64,000 nucleotides of DNA from Cololabis saira (Eukaryota > Chordata > Actinopteri > Beloniformes > Belonidae). Below, piece by piece: positions 1 to 11,105 of the stretch. The stretch is from the NCBI RefSeq assembly GCF_033807715.1, contig NC_084597.1, forward strand, positions 5,102,666 to 5,166,665, in the 5' to 3' direction. The position numbers were made by a program, and so were the translations under genes. The notes below the pieces were generated by a model that searched no databases, was not told the origin of the DNA, and saw only the letters and a list, made by a program, of their open reading frames with translations. Every line of letters begins with the position of its first letter. Positions within the stretch are counted from its first letter, which is position 1.

Positions 1-505
1 TCCTTCCTTCCTTGTTTTCTCCCTTCCTTCCTTCCTCCTGCTCTCTCCTTCCTTCTTCCCTTCCTCTTTTCTCCCTTCCTTCCTTCCTTCCTTCCTTCTG
101 CTCTCTCCTTCCTTCTTCCCTTCCTCTTTTCTCCATTCCTTCCTTCCTTCCTTCCTTCCTTCCTTCCTTCCTTCCTTCCTTCCTTCCTTCCTTCCTTCCT
201 TCCTTCCTTCCTCCTGCTCTCTCCTTCCTCTTTTCTCCCTTCCTTCCTTCCTTCTTCCCTTCCTCTTTTCTCCCTTCCTTCATTCCTTCCTTCTGCTCTC
301 TCCTTCCTTCCTTCCTTCCTTCCTTCCTTCCTTCCTTCCTTCCTTCCTTCCTTCCTTCCTTCCTTCCTTCCTTCCTTCCTTCCTTCCTTCCTTCCTTCCT
401 TCCTTCCTTCCTTCCTTCCTTCCTTCCTTCCTTCCTTCCTTCACGTACGTTGTGCGTGGATTTAACGCAGAACCATAAATCAGGCTTTACACAAAAACAT
501 CACTA
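1..505 (+). mobile_element. Right part of microsatellite-bearing hAT-like MITE (copy 1, cut by window edge)
   Basis: Bases 1-442 are a CTTC/TTCC tetranucleotide array with short interruptions. Bases 443-505 match the sequence that follows the array in copies at 17323, 27385, 7513, 30684 and 52612 (acgtacgttgtgcgtgg, then aaccataaatcaggcttt, then acacaaaaacatca). The left half lies outside the window and homology to the other copies ends near 505. The open frame through the array is repeat-driven, not a gene. Confidence 0.75.
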
Positions 506-1294
506 GTTTACACAACCTTGCGTTGGAAGATTATGGGTGAGGAAAGCCATATGCTTGGACCTTGTTCAAGAGCGTGTCACATAGACCTTTTTTAGTGCTG
601 TGATGGTTATTTGGCTCCAAGTGATGCATTGCAATTGGTCACTTGACTGCTGGTGACCATGACCAGGGGCAGTAGCAGTCAGGGTGGATGTCTCACGCCT
701 AGTTAGAGTACCACTGAATGATGAGGTTCCATTCCTCGACGCTGCCATGCTTTTTTCTCCCTCGGGGGTTAGCAAAGTTACTTACATACACTTGACTTAC
801 ACTCCGGCACAAGAATAATGGTGCTACATTAAGCCCTTGATCTGACATTTTTTATTTCAACTGCAACGTGGCGTGGCATAAAGGAGGTCCTCTGTTCATA
901 AATATTATGTAGGTTCTGCTGCTGGTCAGGCGAAAAAAAAAAAGTTACCTAGGCAGCTTGAAAAATTAATTTGTGTGCACCTTTCTGGAAGTAATACATT
1001 GTGTAATGAGATAACAGGGCACTTCACTGGCACTCTGCCAGAATGAATCAGATCAGGGAGAGCTTATGCGTTTACAGCTGAGAGGTATTTAAAAACACAT
1101 CTGTTTCACTTAAAAATCAAGTGTGCATGTGTACAAAAAGCATTAGCAAAAATATGAAAGGTATTAAAGAAAATCTTCATTGTTTTTGTATGCACGTAGT
1201 GGTTCCATCATGACCTGACCTAACACATGTGCTGTTTCGGAGTCGGTAAACAAGTAACCAAGAACCAAATGGTAAATGGTTTATAGTTTTATAG
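506..1294. other. No recognised gene or repeat
   Basis: A/T-rich sequence. A 69-codon open frame lies on the minus strand at 566-775; I recognise no family in it and see no supporting splice or promoter context. Otherwise nothing identified. Confidence 0.4.
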
Positions 1295-1301
1295 TTTTAT
1301 T

Positions 1302-1350
1302 TGGATCCCCATTAGCTACAGCAAAACTGCAGCTATTTTTCCTGGGGTCC
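1302..1350 (+). repeat. Hairpin repeat beginning GGATCCCCATTAGCTA, copy 1
   Basis: The block opens with ggatccccattagct and closes with agctatttttcctggggtcc, so its ends can pair. A diverged copy lies at 2722-2775 with the same framing. Both sit next to a tandem-unit element (1448 and 2503), suggesting they travelled or duplicated together. Family not identified. Confidence 0.5.
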
Positions 1351-1447
1351 GACACATAATACACAGTACATTACAAAAAAAAATTAAAAGCAAACCTAAA
1401 GAGGTAGCATAAAAAAGAAAGGGAAAAACAGAAAATAAAGAAAAAAT

Positions 1448-1973
1448 GAAAGCTGCAAGCAGCGATGAACGGGCCCTCGCGCATGCAATTTTCACCAATA
1501 AAGGTCAAGGACTCAAAACTAAGTCCGATGACACCACCCACGAGTCTTTATGTCAAACCATTCAAAGGTTATTGGAGAAAATAGGAACTATCACATATGG
1601 ACCAATCAGAAGAAGGGGCAGGGCTAATTTGCACCAATTATGGTCAAGGACTCAAAACAGAGCCCGATGACACCACTCACGACTCTCTAAATCAAACCAA
1701 TCCAGTTATGGCAGAAAATAGGATCTATCAAATATTGACCAATCAGAAGAAGGGGCAGAGCTAATTTGCAACAATTATGGTCAAGGACTCAAAACCATGT
1801 CCGATGACACCACCCACGACTCTTTATGTCAAACCATTCAAAAGTTAAGGCAGAAAATAGGAACTATCAAATATCGACCAATCAGGAGACGGGGCAGGGC
1901 TAATTTGCACCAATTGAGGTGAAGGAGTCAAAACAGAGTCTGATGACACCACCCACGACTCTGTATGTCATAC
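1448..1973 (+). mobile_element. Fragment of GCTGCAAGCAGCGATGAACGGGCCC element with ~138-bp tandem units (copy 1)
   Basis: It starts with the element end aaagctgcaagcagcgatga and continues as almost four tandem units of 137-139 bp. The motif gtccgatgacaccacccac recurs near 1523, 1662, 1799 and 1938. Each unit also carries accaatcagaagaagg and a variant of ggctaatttgcaccaatta. Related copies are at 2503, 4318, 21811, 55769 and 62495. No coding sequence seen; superfamily not assigned. Confidence 0.75.
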
Positions 1974-2502
1974 TATTATGCCTATGTGGCTAGAAGTGGT
2001 ATTGCTTCAAAAAGTAGCTTTACGAGGAAAATGCTCACAATTAACAGTATGACTTTAAAACAACATTGAAACACAATGGTTTACTTTTTGTTTTGTGACA
2101 TATTGGTGTTGGTGATGGTCTTAAAAGGTATCAAAGGCTAATCATGAAGGCTCTTCAATACTAAGGCCTTCTCACACACTGCAGATTTAGAATTTAGTTA
2201 TAAAACATTTGGTGAATGCACTGGCATACGTCAAAACAGTTCTGGGTTGGTTTTGCATAAGTTATGAGCACAATGGAGCACACTGGCATAGGATGCAGTA
2301 CGGCGAGGTTGGCAAAAATGTTGTGCATGCACCAAATGTGTTGACAGTGAACATCTAATACGTCCCGCTTATGCGACCCATAAGTTATGTGGTTGTTGAC
2401 ACTTGAGCTGCTGTTTTTATTTATTTCAAATTTTTACTAGTTTACCACTATTATTACTCGATTGTTCAAGCTACCTCAAAGAGAACTGTTCAGTTTATTG
2501 CT
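1974..2502. other. No recognised feature
   Basis: A/T-rich DNA between two fragments of the same tandem-unit element. Nothing recognised. Confidence 0.35.
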
Positions 2503-2724
2503 AATAGTTCCTATTTTCTGCCATAACTTTTGAATGGTTTGACATAGAGAGTCGTGGGGGGTGTCATCGGACATGGTTTTGAGTCCTTGACCATAATTGG
2601 TGCAAATTAGCCCCACCCCTTCTTCTGATTGGTCCATATTTGATAGTTTCTATTGTCTGCCATATTTGTTGAATGGTTTGACATAAAGAGTCATGGGTGG
2701 TGTCATCGGACTTAGTTTTGAGTC
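2503..2724 (-). mobile_element. Tandem-unit element fragment (copy 2, reverse orientation)
   Basis: Reverse complement of the ~138-bp unit, about one and a half units, with cataacttttgaatggtttg and ggtgtcatcggac. With copy 1 in the opposite orientation this forms an inverted pair about 0.5 kb apart. Confidence 0.7.
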
Positions 2725-2775
2725 CCCATTAGCTACATATGTATGCCATTAAACACAGCTAGTCTTACTGGGGTC
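2722..2775 (+). repeat. CCCCATTAGCTA...CTGGGGTCC hairpin repeat, copy 2
   Basis: Begins agtccccattagctaca and ends actggggtcc, the same frame as 1302-1350 but diverged inside. It directly abuts the tandem-unit fragment ending at 2724. Confidence 0.45.
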
Positions 2776-3872
2776 CAAATTAAAAACAATACATTTAAAA
2801 CATACAGTTAAAAACAAGACATAAAGAAAGAAAACAAAATAACACGACAAACCTACATTAAACTTTACAGTACATGTAAATATGGTAAAAAATAAATAAA
2901 TACGGCATAAGTCATCTATACATTAACAAAGTGTTCTATAAAACTCACGAATAAACGGTGTGTATGGTATGTATGAGTAAAAATAATAAGAAAAATTAAA
3001 AATTAAACATTGATGGTTGAGCTTCTACCAGAATTTTAGAGACATTTTGATATGTTGGCATCTGCTGGATAAATCATAACAATGTGACAGCCTTTAGTAA
3101 AATTTGGATTGACAGTGTAGTTTAGTGCATTGATTACACTTTAGTTTAGCTTTGATTCAGAATTATCAACTAAAGTCAAAATATTTTGAATAAAAGTGCA
3201 ATTATGAGCACTGCAGCATGAAAATTGTCTTTCAAAAAAATAATCTTTCTTTTATTTTGTCACTCATCTCCGTTGTTAGGTCTTTCTGTTTACAATCATG
3301 AGGCGAATCAGTAGTTCTCTCTTTTGAAGCAAAAAAGTGATTTCAAAAACAAGACAAAGAGAGAGAGAGAAAGTGACATATGTGGACAAATACATCCCTT
3401 ACAGCTTTAGCAAAATGCAAATTTGTCCTTCACACTTCCGTTCTAAGAGCAATAACCTCCCCCAGCGCTTATATTATACAGGCTTGGATGCACCATTATA
3501 TATTCCTAAACACACAGGAAGAATTTTGTTAGTCACATACTGTGCTGCAAATCATTGTTCTCTGTGGCTGCAGGCAAATCAGAAGTGTTAAGTGCATATG
3601 TCAAATTGTTTTGATGTGGATTTCGGTTTCAGCTCCAGAACTGAGTTGAACTGTGGTGATGCCTTTTGTTGCAAAGTCTGAGTAAAAAAATAAGATAAAA
3701 TCTCTGTAACAGCTTTAAGTAACCCACATGCAGTCGGCGCTCAGGTTGCTGTCAAATATATCGCATGTGAAATATACATCCCTTGATGCCTCATTTAAAA
3801 CATTCATGTGCCAGACACTCTTAAGTGGTGGGAAGTTAAAATGTTCAGACCGTGGTCTGAACAATTTTTACG
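2776..3872. other. No recognised feature
   Basis: A/T-rich DNA. An 84-codon open frame at 3337-3591 (plus) resembles nothing I know. No RNA gene or element ends seen. Confidence 0.35.
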
Positions 3873-3996
3873 GTATTCATCCGTAAAATGATTTTACAGT
3901 AGTAGTCTGTAAACCAGAAATACAGTATATTTCTGTATTTCTATAATGTACAGTAAAGAGCTGGCAGCAGGTATGCCAGCAATATACTGTAATTGT
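3873..3996 (+). repeat. Dispersed ~125-bp repeat, phase 1
   Basis: The order is tttttacggtattcatccg, then ccagaaatacagtatatttc, then cagtaaagagctggcagcag. The same segments occur at 9005-9131 in rotated order, so both look like pieces of a tandemly repeated unit cut at different points. Much of the sequence is locally self-complementary. Confidence 0.6.
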
Positions 3997-4317
3997 ACTG
4001 TATTCATACTGTTCAATTATTTCACAGTCTAATAAAGTAAAATAATAAATGCAGCATATTTCTGTGACTATTTGGAAATTACAATAATATCCTGTTTAGG
4101 TTGTTACTTTAACTTCTCACAGTTTACTGTAGTCAGGCACAGTAGATAAAACAATAACTCAATGTAGCAGTTTCCTAAAATATCTTTCCTAAATGCAATC
4201 AATATTAGAACTTCATTATTATTAGGGCTATAGACAATTATGCATTATTGATATGCATTATTGTGAATATTGTGCAATAAAAACTTAAAATCAGACTCAA
4301 TAATTTATTTTAAAAAG
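3997..4317. other. No recognised feature
   Basis: A/T-rich spacer, nothing recognised. Confidence 0.35.
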
Positions 4318-4730
4318 CTATTTTCTGCCATAACTTTTGAATGGTTTGACATACAGAGTCGTTGGTGGTGTCATCGGACATTTTTTGAGACCTTGACCAT
4401 AATTGGTGCAAATTAGCCCCGCCCCTTCTTCTGATTGGTCCATATGTGATAGTTCATATTTTCTCCAATAACCTTTGAATGGTTTGACATAAAGACTCGT
4501 GGGTGGTGTCATCGGACTCGGTTTTGAGTCCTTGACCATAATTGGTGCAAATAAGCCCTGCCCCTTCTTCTGATTGGTCGATATTTTATAGTTCCTATTT
4601 TCTGCTATAACTTTTGAATGGTTTGATATAAAGAATCGTGGGTGGTGTCATCGGACTTAGTTTTGAGTCCTTGACCTTTATTGGTGAAAATTGAGCGCAC
4701 AAGGGCCCGTTCATCACTACTTGCAACATA
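4318..4730 (-). mobile_element. Tandem-unit element fragment (copy 3, reverse orientation)
   Basis: About three ~138-bp units in reverse complement, ending in gggcccgttcatcactac, the complement of the diagnostic element end. This copy keeps the GCTGCAAGCAGCGATGA terminus and lacks the other (CTCGGGCCCT) end. Confidence 0.7.
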
Positions 4731-4865
4731 AGTTTAGAAGTTTTTTATAAGATTTATGTTACCAAACTTGAGCATTACCTTGAATAACACAACAGGTCTA
4801 AGAAAAAGACCAAGGCAACAAATTATGAGGAACGACGAGTTTAACCTATCCTGTATGTGTGTATG

Positions 4866-4870
<5 letters not shown>

Positions 4871-4930
<60 letters not shown>
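4871..4930. repeat. (TA)n microsatellite
   Basis: About 60 bp of pure TA dinucleotide, preceded by tgtatgtgtgtatg-like steps. The overlapping open frames on both strands are artefacts. Confidence 0.95.
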
Positions 4931-4933
<3 letters not shown>

Positions 4934-5049
4934 GCAAGGACGGGCATGTAACAACTTGTACACAGCATATTTTTTCCATCCAAGGATACATGCACCATAC
5001 AATTTGCAAGTCGGGCAGAGTTTTTTTTGTCATATGTAACTGAATGCTT

Positions 5050-5563
5050 ACTCCTTTTCTACTCCTAGAAAATCATGCTCATTACCGCTGCTTCTTCCTT
5101 CTAACATTTTCTCAATTAAAAGCATCTAAGGTGTTTCTCAGCTGATAAACCTGCTGTCGTTTATGAGATTTCTTTGACCTTTTCAGTTCTGATCGGCTGA
5201 TTCCTCTGTTAAAGCAGATGCATTGATGGCTTACGTGATTGCGAAAGCTTAACACAATCCTCTGTACCTTTGCAATATCTTATTTCTCGCTCAGTCTATG
5301 TTAATTGAGGCTTAAAATGAAAAACAAAGAGTTAGTGCCGACACTTCCTTCGTACAAGACACTGCTACTTTATATGAGCAGCTTGGCGTTAGAAATGTTT
5401 CAGAAAGGATTGGATGAAATTAGAGAATATGACAACGGGTTGCATTTCCATGTCATTACCTAAAACACCAGAAAAAACATTTATGAACCTTTTTATTTTA
5501 ATTTTATACCAGACAAGGTATATATATATAACTCAGAGTTAGTCCTAAAAATATATAAAAGTA
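5050..5563. other. No recognised feature
   Basis: Apparently single-copy DNA; no exon or repeat that I can support. Confidence 0.35.
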
Positions 5564-6330
5564 TGGGGGTATTATTGTTCCAATATTATTTGTGTGTGCG
5601 TATCTCAATCTGTGTGTGCGTAAAAAGATTTGTGTGTCTGTATTCAGATTTGTGTGTGCGTAAAAAGATTTGTGTGTCTGTATTCATATTCATGTGTGCG
5701 CAAAAAATCAGCCGGGAGCTCTCGATTGGCTGTCTTTGTACACGTGGATTTTGACACACTTCTGCCGCGGCAAATCTGTAAAAAGATCTGTGTGTAAAAC
5801 GATTTGTGCGTTCTTTTCCTTTGCCCTGAGCTCGGACTCACAGGCTCACGCCAGGCTACAGTAGCAATGCAGCCTTCACACCACTAGTCGGCGCGTAGCT
5901 CTCAGTCGGATATTTAGTAATCGGGTTGCATATGGAGTAAGATATTATTTATTTTTAATACCAAAGAGCGAAATTACCGGAGTCAAATTCCTTGTTGGAC
6001 AATGTTCGAACCTGGCCAATAAAGCTGATTCTGATTCTGATAACTTCCAAAAAGATGTGTCCATGTTATAACTATTCGTATTCGTAATGATAAACATTTG
6101 TATGTAAATAAAAAAGTTGTACCCCAAATTCTGCTGTCACACACAGGATAAAGTCTGATAAATTATTAGGGTTAGGATTGTTTTTATGTGAGTAAGAAAT
6201 TAGGTAAGAAATGTACCTTTTACGTCTCATTTATTCATTCACACACGCTAATATACTTGGGAAACAGTTAGCTCCCAGATATAGATTGAGATACGCACAC
6301 ACAGATAATATTGGAACAATAATACCCCCA
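5564..6330. mobile_element. Inverted-repeat element, 48-bp arms
   Basis: Bases 5564-5611 are the reverse complement of 6283-6330 with one mismatch (arm starts tgggggtattattgttcc). The ~670 bp between hold short GTGTGTGCG/AAAAAGATTTGTGTG repeats near the left arm and a LINE-like tail (5990-6042). I found no clear target duplication. It may be a MITE or a foldback element. Confidence 0.6.
5990..6042 (+). repeat. LINE 3'-tail-like sequence
   Basis: The string ggccaataaagctgattctg followed by an attctg repeat resembles the 3' end of fish non-LTR retrotransposons (AATAAAG then a short tandem tail). No coding part is attached. The assignment is by resemblance only. Confidence 0.4.
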
Positions 6331-7512
6331 TATAAAAGCATATCATTTCTGGCAAATTTGTATAGTTGTATACTAATTTTTTCTTTTTTTTTGTCTGATC
6401 CAATGACACTTCAAATGGTAAAATTACAGGGCAGGGTCGTGATACATAACACAAATTCAAAAGACGTGCAAAAAAGAATCATAAGAAAGCAAGAAAGATG
6501 GTAAAAAAACTGATTCATGGTCATAAGATGACATAATGTGTCTAATTTTCTTCTTTTGTTGTAAGTTTTCATTAGGGAACATAACCAAGAAGCGTACAGC
6601 ATTGGCTTCACGTATCATATGAAATAAAGTAAACTGTGTTTGGCAGAATGCCCCAGATACCACTCCTGACTAAGACCGGAGGATATTCAAACTTTCTGCA
6701 GCACAGTATCCGTTTCAACCGCAGCATCCTCTTTAACCCTCTAGAATTCCTCCACCTGGTGTGATTCCTGTCTCTCTGTACATTTAACCGTTAGCTCATC
6801 TTATCTGCCTCGCTGTTCTTGGCAGGTTTTCTGTAACCTTGAAGCCTTTTCATTCAAGTTACGAGTCAGGGCCACTTTTATCTCAATCTCAGAATCATCC
6901 ATTAAAGATCACAGCTAGAAAAACCCCAGAATGTGTGTACAGGATGAGTAATATGATAACTAGAAAAGCAATGCCATTATACACTTGAGCGGAAAGAAAT
7001 GAATATTCCTATTTTTCTCTCTTTCTTTCTTTTTATCTCTCTTTCTACTCAACTAATAGAGCAAATATATTACATATTTACGTCATTCTATAACTGCTTT
7101 TATAATTGCTGAAGACTGAATATTGTCCACAAATGACCTTTACAGAAGAAAAAAACGTGATTCGTACATGACATTGTGACATTGTAAAAAGACAATGCTG
7201 AAAGTTTTATTGGAGGAAAACAGATGCAGTCTATGGAGACGTCGAGGCTGAAACCTCTGCTGATTTAGCTTACAGTTAAAAACTAGCAAGTCAACAGCTT
7301 TGCCTTCCGGTGGAATATTAAACTAATACAACAATGCAGCAGAAACCAGCATTTGACAACAACAAAAAAACAGACATCCAAAAGAAAATAAGAAGAGACA
7401 ACCAGTCTGCAAAAACCTCAAGCTTTTCAAACAGTATGGAAACTTACAACCACCACTTCCTCTTAAATATTTGGTGCCTCTGATCATTAGACGAGTCCCT
7501 TGCTGTCTTCAA
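6331..7512. other. No recognised feature
   Basis: Long stretch without recognised element ends, RNA genes or exons. A short TTTC-rich patch sits near 7015-7045. Confidence 0.35.
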
Positions 7513-7629
7513 TAGGGATGGGCGGTATGGACTAAAAAATGTATCACGATAGTTTCTGGCATTTATCCTGATAACGATAAAAAAAATACCAATACAAAAA
7601 CGTCATCAACGGGAATTGATCTTTCTTTC

Positions 7630-7688
<59 letters not shown>

Positions 7689-8493
7689 TAGTGATGCACC
7701 GAAATGAAAATTTGTGGCCGAAACCGAAACCGAAACCGAAAATAATAATAAACACTTGGCCGAATACCGAACATGGTTCTTCGCAGTTTTTCATTTATTT
7801 TGCCAATTTTTTCACCATTGCATAAATCAAATAAATTTGATTTAGGCATGCTTTTAAAAGAAAAAAATCTTTTACAAAATTACAAGGTAGAAAACATTTG
7901 TTGAACATAAAAAACTGAACATTTTTTAATTTCCCAGCATCTCTTAAATATTCCGGCAGACATTTTACCAGCAAAGAACAATAACTTAAAATGTTTGCAC
8001 CACACCACTTCACTCCACGCTCTTCGCTGTTTGATTTCCTCATCTAAACGCACCTGTAATAGATTGATTTATGTTGTTTTGGTTCCACCTGCTGGTGAAT
8101 GTTAGTTAAATTCTTATGTGGTTAGTTTTTGGTTGGCCAACGATTTATGTTTGTGGTGCAACAGTTACGGAGCGGCCAGTCTATTTTCCACTTCCACTTA
8201 TTCCACCGAACACCGAAAGTGTTTTTTTGCCATTTTCGGCCGAACAATTTCGGTTACCGAACAATCGGTGCATCACTTCCTTCCTTCCTTCCTTCCTGCT
8301 TTCTTCCTTTCTTTCTTCCTTCCTTTCTTCCTTCCTTCCTTCCTTCCTTCCTTCCTTCCTTCCTTCCATAAATCAGCTTTACACAAAAACGACATCAAAG
8401 GGAATTTATCATTTTTACCGTGAGATACAAATTCTTATCGTGGAGAATTTCTTTGACGGTTTATCGTGAACGGTAAAATATCACCCATTCCTA
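7513..8493 (+). mobile_element. Microsatellite-bearing hAT-like MITE (copy 2), carrying a nested MITE
   Basis: Ends are tagggatgggcggtatgg and accgttcacgat-type/atcacccattccta, imperfect inverted repeats. It is flanked by an exact 8-bp duplication gtcttcaa (7505-7512 and 8494-8501), as expected for hAT elements. The interior is a TTTC/TTCC array (7620-7688 and 8279-8367) split by another MITE (7689-8278). After the array only ccataaatcag of the Harbinger-like segment remains. Confidence 0.85.
7689..8278 (+). mobile_element. hAT-like MITE, TAGTGATGCACCGAAAT ends, nested in the microsatellite
   Basis: Starts tagtgatgcaccgaaatg and ends atcggtgcatcactt. A second copy lies at 42069-42576 in opposite orientation. 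Flanks ctttcttt and ccttcctt are both microsatellite sequence, consistent with an 8-bp target duplication blurred by later array change. No coding capacity seen; short CCGAAA repeats near the left end. Confidence 0.75.
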
Positions 8494-8501
8494 GTCTTCA
8501 A

Positions 8502-9004
8502 CAATCAAAACATGAGGTTTGCTCTCAAAGTCCTTGGCTAAGCACGTTTACTGAGTTACAGACTCCCAGAGCAGACGTCCGGGTGAAGGGTGAAAGAAGG
8601 AGACGTATTTCAGCATCACTGCACAATTACAATGATTTAAAAACTGTGATTTCAAAGTGTTAAATGAGTTGGGTAGGTTGAGAAAATGTAGTTTCTTGGT
8701 TGGGTTTGGAGAGACTTATAAGTTAATGTGCTCATGGATAAGGATTTGTGGATTTTAAAGGCCCTAAATAATAAATTTTCATTTGATAGAGATTAATTGT
8801 TTCTGGCATTTGACAATATTAAGGCTTTATGATGCCACTGCACACAAACGCCATTCCAGTGTACCAACATGAAGACCATTATTACTATTTTATTAAAGAC
8901 AGAACAAAGTTTTTGCATGAAAATTTCACGAAAAACAGGATAATATTGGATCACCACTGTATTGCCATTTTATGTATCACTGTAAGAAATGTTCCTGTAA
9001 AATA
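8502..9004. other. No recognised feature
   Basis: Apparently unique A/T-rich sequence. Confidence 0.35.
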
Positions 9005-9131
9005 ACAGTAAAGAGCTGGCAGCAGAGACACCAGCAGTATAACGTAATTTTTACGGTATTCATCCGTAAAATGATTTTATAGTAGTAGTCTGTAAACCAG
9101 AAATACAGTATATTTCTGTATTTCTATAATG
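9005..9131 (+). repeat. Dispersed ~125-bp repeat, rotated phase
   Basis: Runs cagtaaagagctggcagcag, then tttttacggtattcatccg, then ccagaaatacagtatatttc. This is the order found at 3873-3996 with the CAGTAAAGAGC block moved from last to first. Confidence 0.6.
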
Positions 9132-9736
9132 TATGTCTATGATATTTTCCAGATTGCTTGAGCAAGTATGGACCTCCAACTTTGAACATTCAAGGAAACG
9201 AGCATTGTGACTATTTTTCAAGGCGGTGATTCTGAGATCACGAAGCTGTAAAGCATTTAACATAAATCGAGTCGCTACCCTACTTGGCAATCATGCTTAC
9301 AGTACAATTACATAATATGGGGTTTGAGGAACATAGCTGCTTATCTTACTAATTACATCTTTCAAACACAGTTGGGTGTGTAATCATGGTTGGCTTACTT
9401 TGTGCTTGGTATAAAATAAGAAAATGTCAGAAACAAGTAATTTATGTTTAAATTTGGACAGCAGAGCTCTTTGGAAAGTGCATCCAAAAGAAAGTGTCCA
9501 TCAGAAAAAGGGTGCTGACCTTCTCTTAGCCGTGTAAAAACTCGCCTAATTCAGGAAACATACGTAAGCCTCATTTATCAAACTGTTTTCAGAGTGAAAT
9601 TTACGCATTTCGGCATTCATGAAAATATTAGTAGCCCCGAAGTTGAGCTCGTGTACATAAGTTCTGCACATAAATATTATTATTACAATGTAAATGTAGT
9701 GTTTGGACATATATTCACATGGTGGAGATACCTTTT
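9132..9736. other. No recognised feature
   Basis: No exon, RNA gene or element end recognised. Confidence 0.35.
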
Positions 9737-10473
9737 GTACGATGGAGTATTAGGGCCAAACTAAGACAGAAAAAAATTAAATTGGAAATTACGAGAATAA
9801 AGTCATAAAATTACAAGAATAAAGTCATAATGTTACGAGAATAAAGTCGTAATATTATGAGAATAAAGTCGTAATATTATGAGAATAAAGTCGTAATATT
9901 ACGAGAATAAAGTCGTAATAGAATAGTCGTAATATTACGAGAATAAATACGTAATTTATGGAGAATAAAGTCGTAATATTATGAGAATAAAGTTGTAATA
10001 TTATTAGAATATAATTTATGAGAACTCTAACAGGAAGAGCATCTTCTCTCTGTGTTAAAATGAGGAATATTGAGCATCTTGTGAAGTTATATTTATATAT
10101 TTATAATATATTTAGTATTACGACTTTATTCTTGTAATATTACGACTTTATTCCTAAAATATTACTTTATTCTTGTAATATTATGACTTTATTTTCAAAA
10201 TATTACTTTATTCTCGTAATATTATGACTTTATTCTCGTAATTTTACGACTTTATTCTCGTAATTTCCATTTTTTTGTCTTAGTTTGGCCCTAATACTCT
10301 GTCGTACAACATTAATCTGAACATTTCAACTTTTTTCTCGAAATTGTACTTCAACATTAATCTCGACATTTCGACTTTTTTCTCGAAGTACATAATAAAA
10401 AAAATAAAAAATCTTCCTCCTCTAAAATATTATTTTTATTTTTCTCCTGCCTGGCCCTAATACTCTTCCGTAC
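9737..10473. mobile_element. Foldback element of AATAAAGTCGTAATATTACGAG repeats
   Basis: The left end gtacgatggagtattagggc is inverted at 10287-10307 (ggccctaatactctgtcgtac) and again at 10453-10473 (ggccctaatactcttccgtac). The left arm is a tandem run of ~20-bp units (agaataaagtcgtaatatta) and the right arm has the complementary units (attacgactttattctcg). It may have a duplicated right end. A fragment of the same units lies at 18541-18615. No ORF. Confidence 0.75.
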
Positions 10474-10874
10474 TTTTGAAATATATGTTTTTGAAATTAA
10501 ATAATTTAGAAATATAAAATTAAGATCCTATTTCTTTAAATGCCACTCGGTTCACTAAAGTGCTGATAAACCATCTGGGTTCAGAAGCAGCAGGCGAAGG
10601 AGAGAAACTGCTTCCAATTTATAACGTAAAAAAAGAGTCCCTTTTGTCCGCAGATTGATTTGTTGGACCTACAGAAAGGGCACAAAGTTTTTGGGCCAAC
10701 AAACTTTAAATAAACCACATCTAAGTCACCTCTTTTCACGGCTGTATCCTAGTTCTTTTTTTTTTTTTAAATTGACTCTATCATCATGTTTGACAACTTT
10801 TATTCTCTCCCTGTCTCTTTTTTGAACAGCCAGAGGTAGAAATCTCTGTATACGGCTACCCCTGGATGGGAATA
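10474..10874. other. No recognised feature
   Basis: A/T-rich spacer. Confidence 0.35.
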
Positions 10875-11105
10875 TACAGTATTAGGCCTGTGTTAAAAAA
10901 AAATCGATTATCCGATTTTAAATCGATTCTCATATTAATTCCTAAAAATCGATTCATATGTCTAAAGATCGATTTAAAAAAAAAAAAAAAAAAATTTCAT
11001 CATTACATTACGACTTTTGGTACTTTTTTTTTATGCCCAAAAAAGGAATATTTTGTTGGACACGAGAATAACTGGTGCCTTGTTTTTGCCTTTAAATATG
11101 TTTAA

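Noticed and set aside
566..775. 69-codon minus-strand open frame
   Set aside because: No recognised domain and no supporting signals; not enough to call a gene.
1448..1973. ~138-bp repeats considered as satellite or CRISPR-like arrays
   Set aside because: Repeats are long, contiguous and shared by dispersed copies with defined ends, so they belong to a mobile element.
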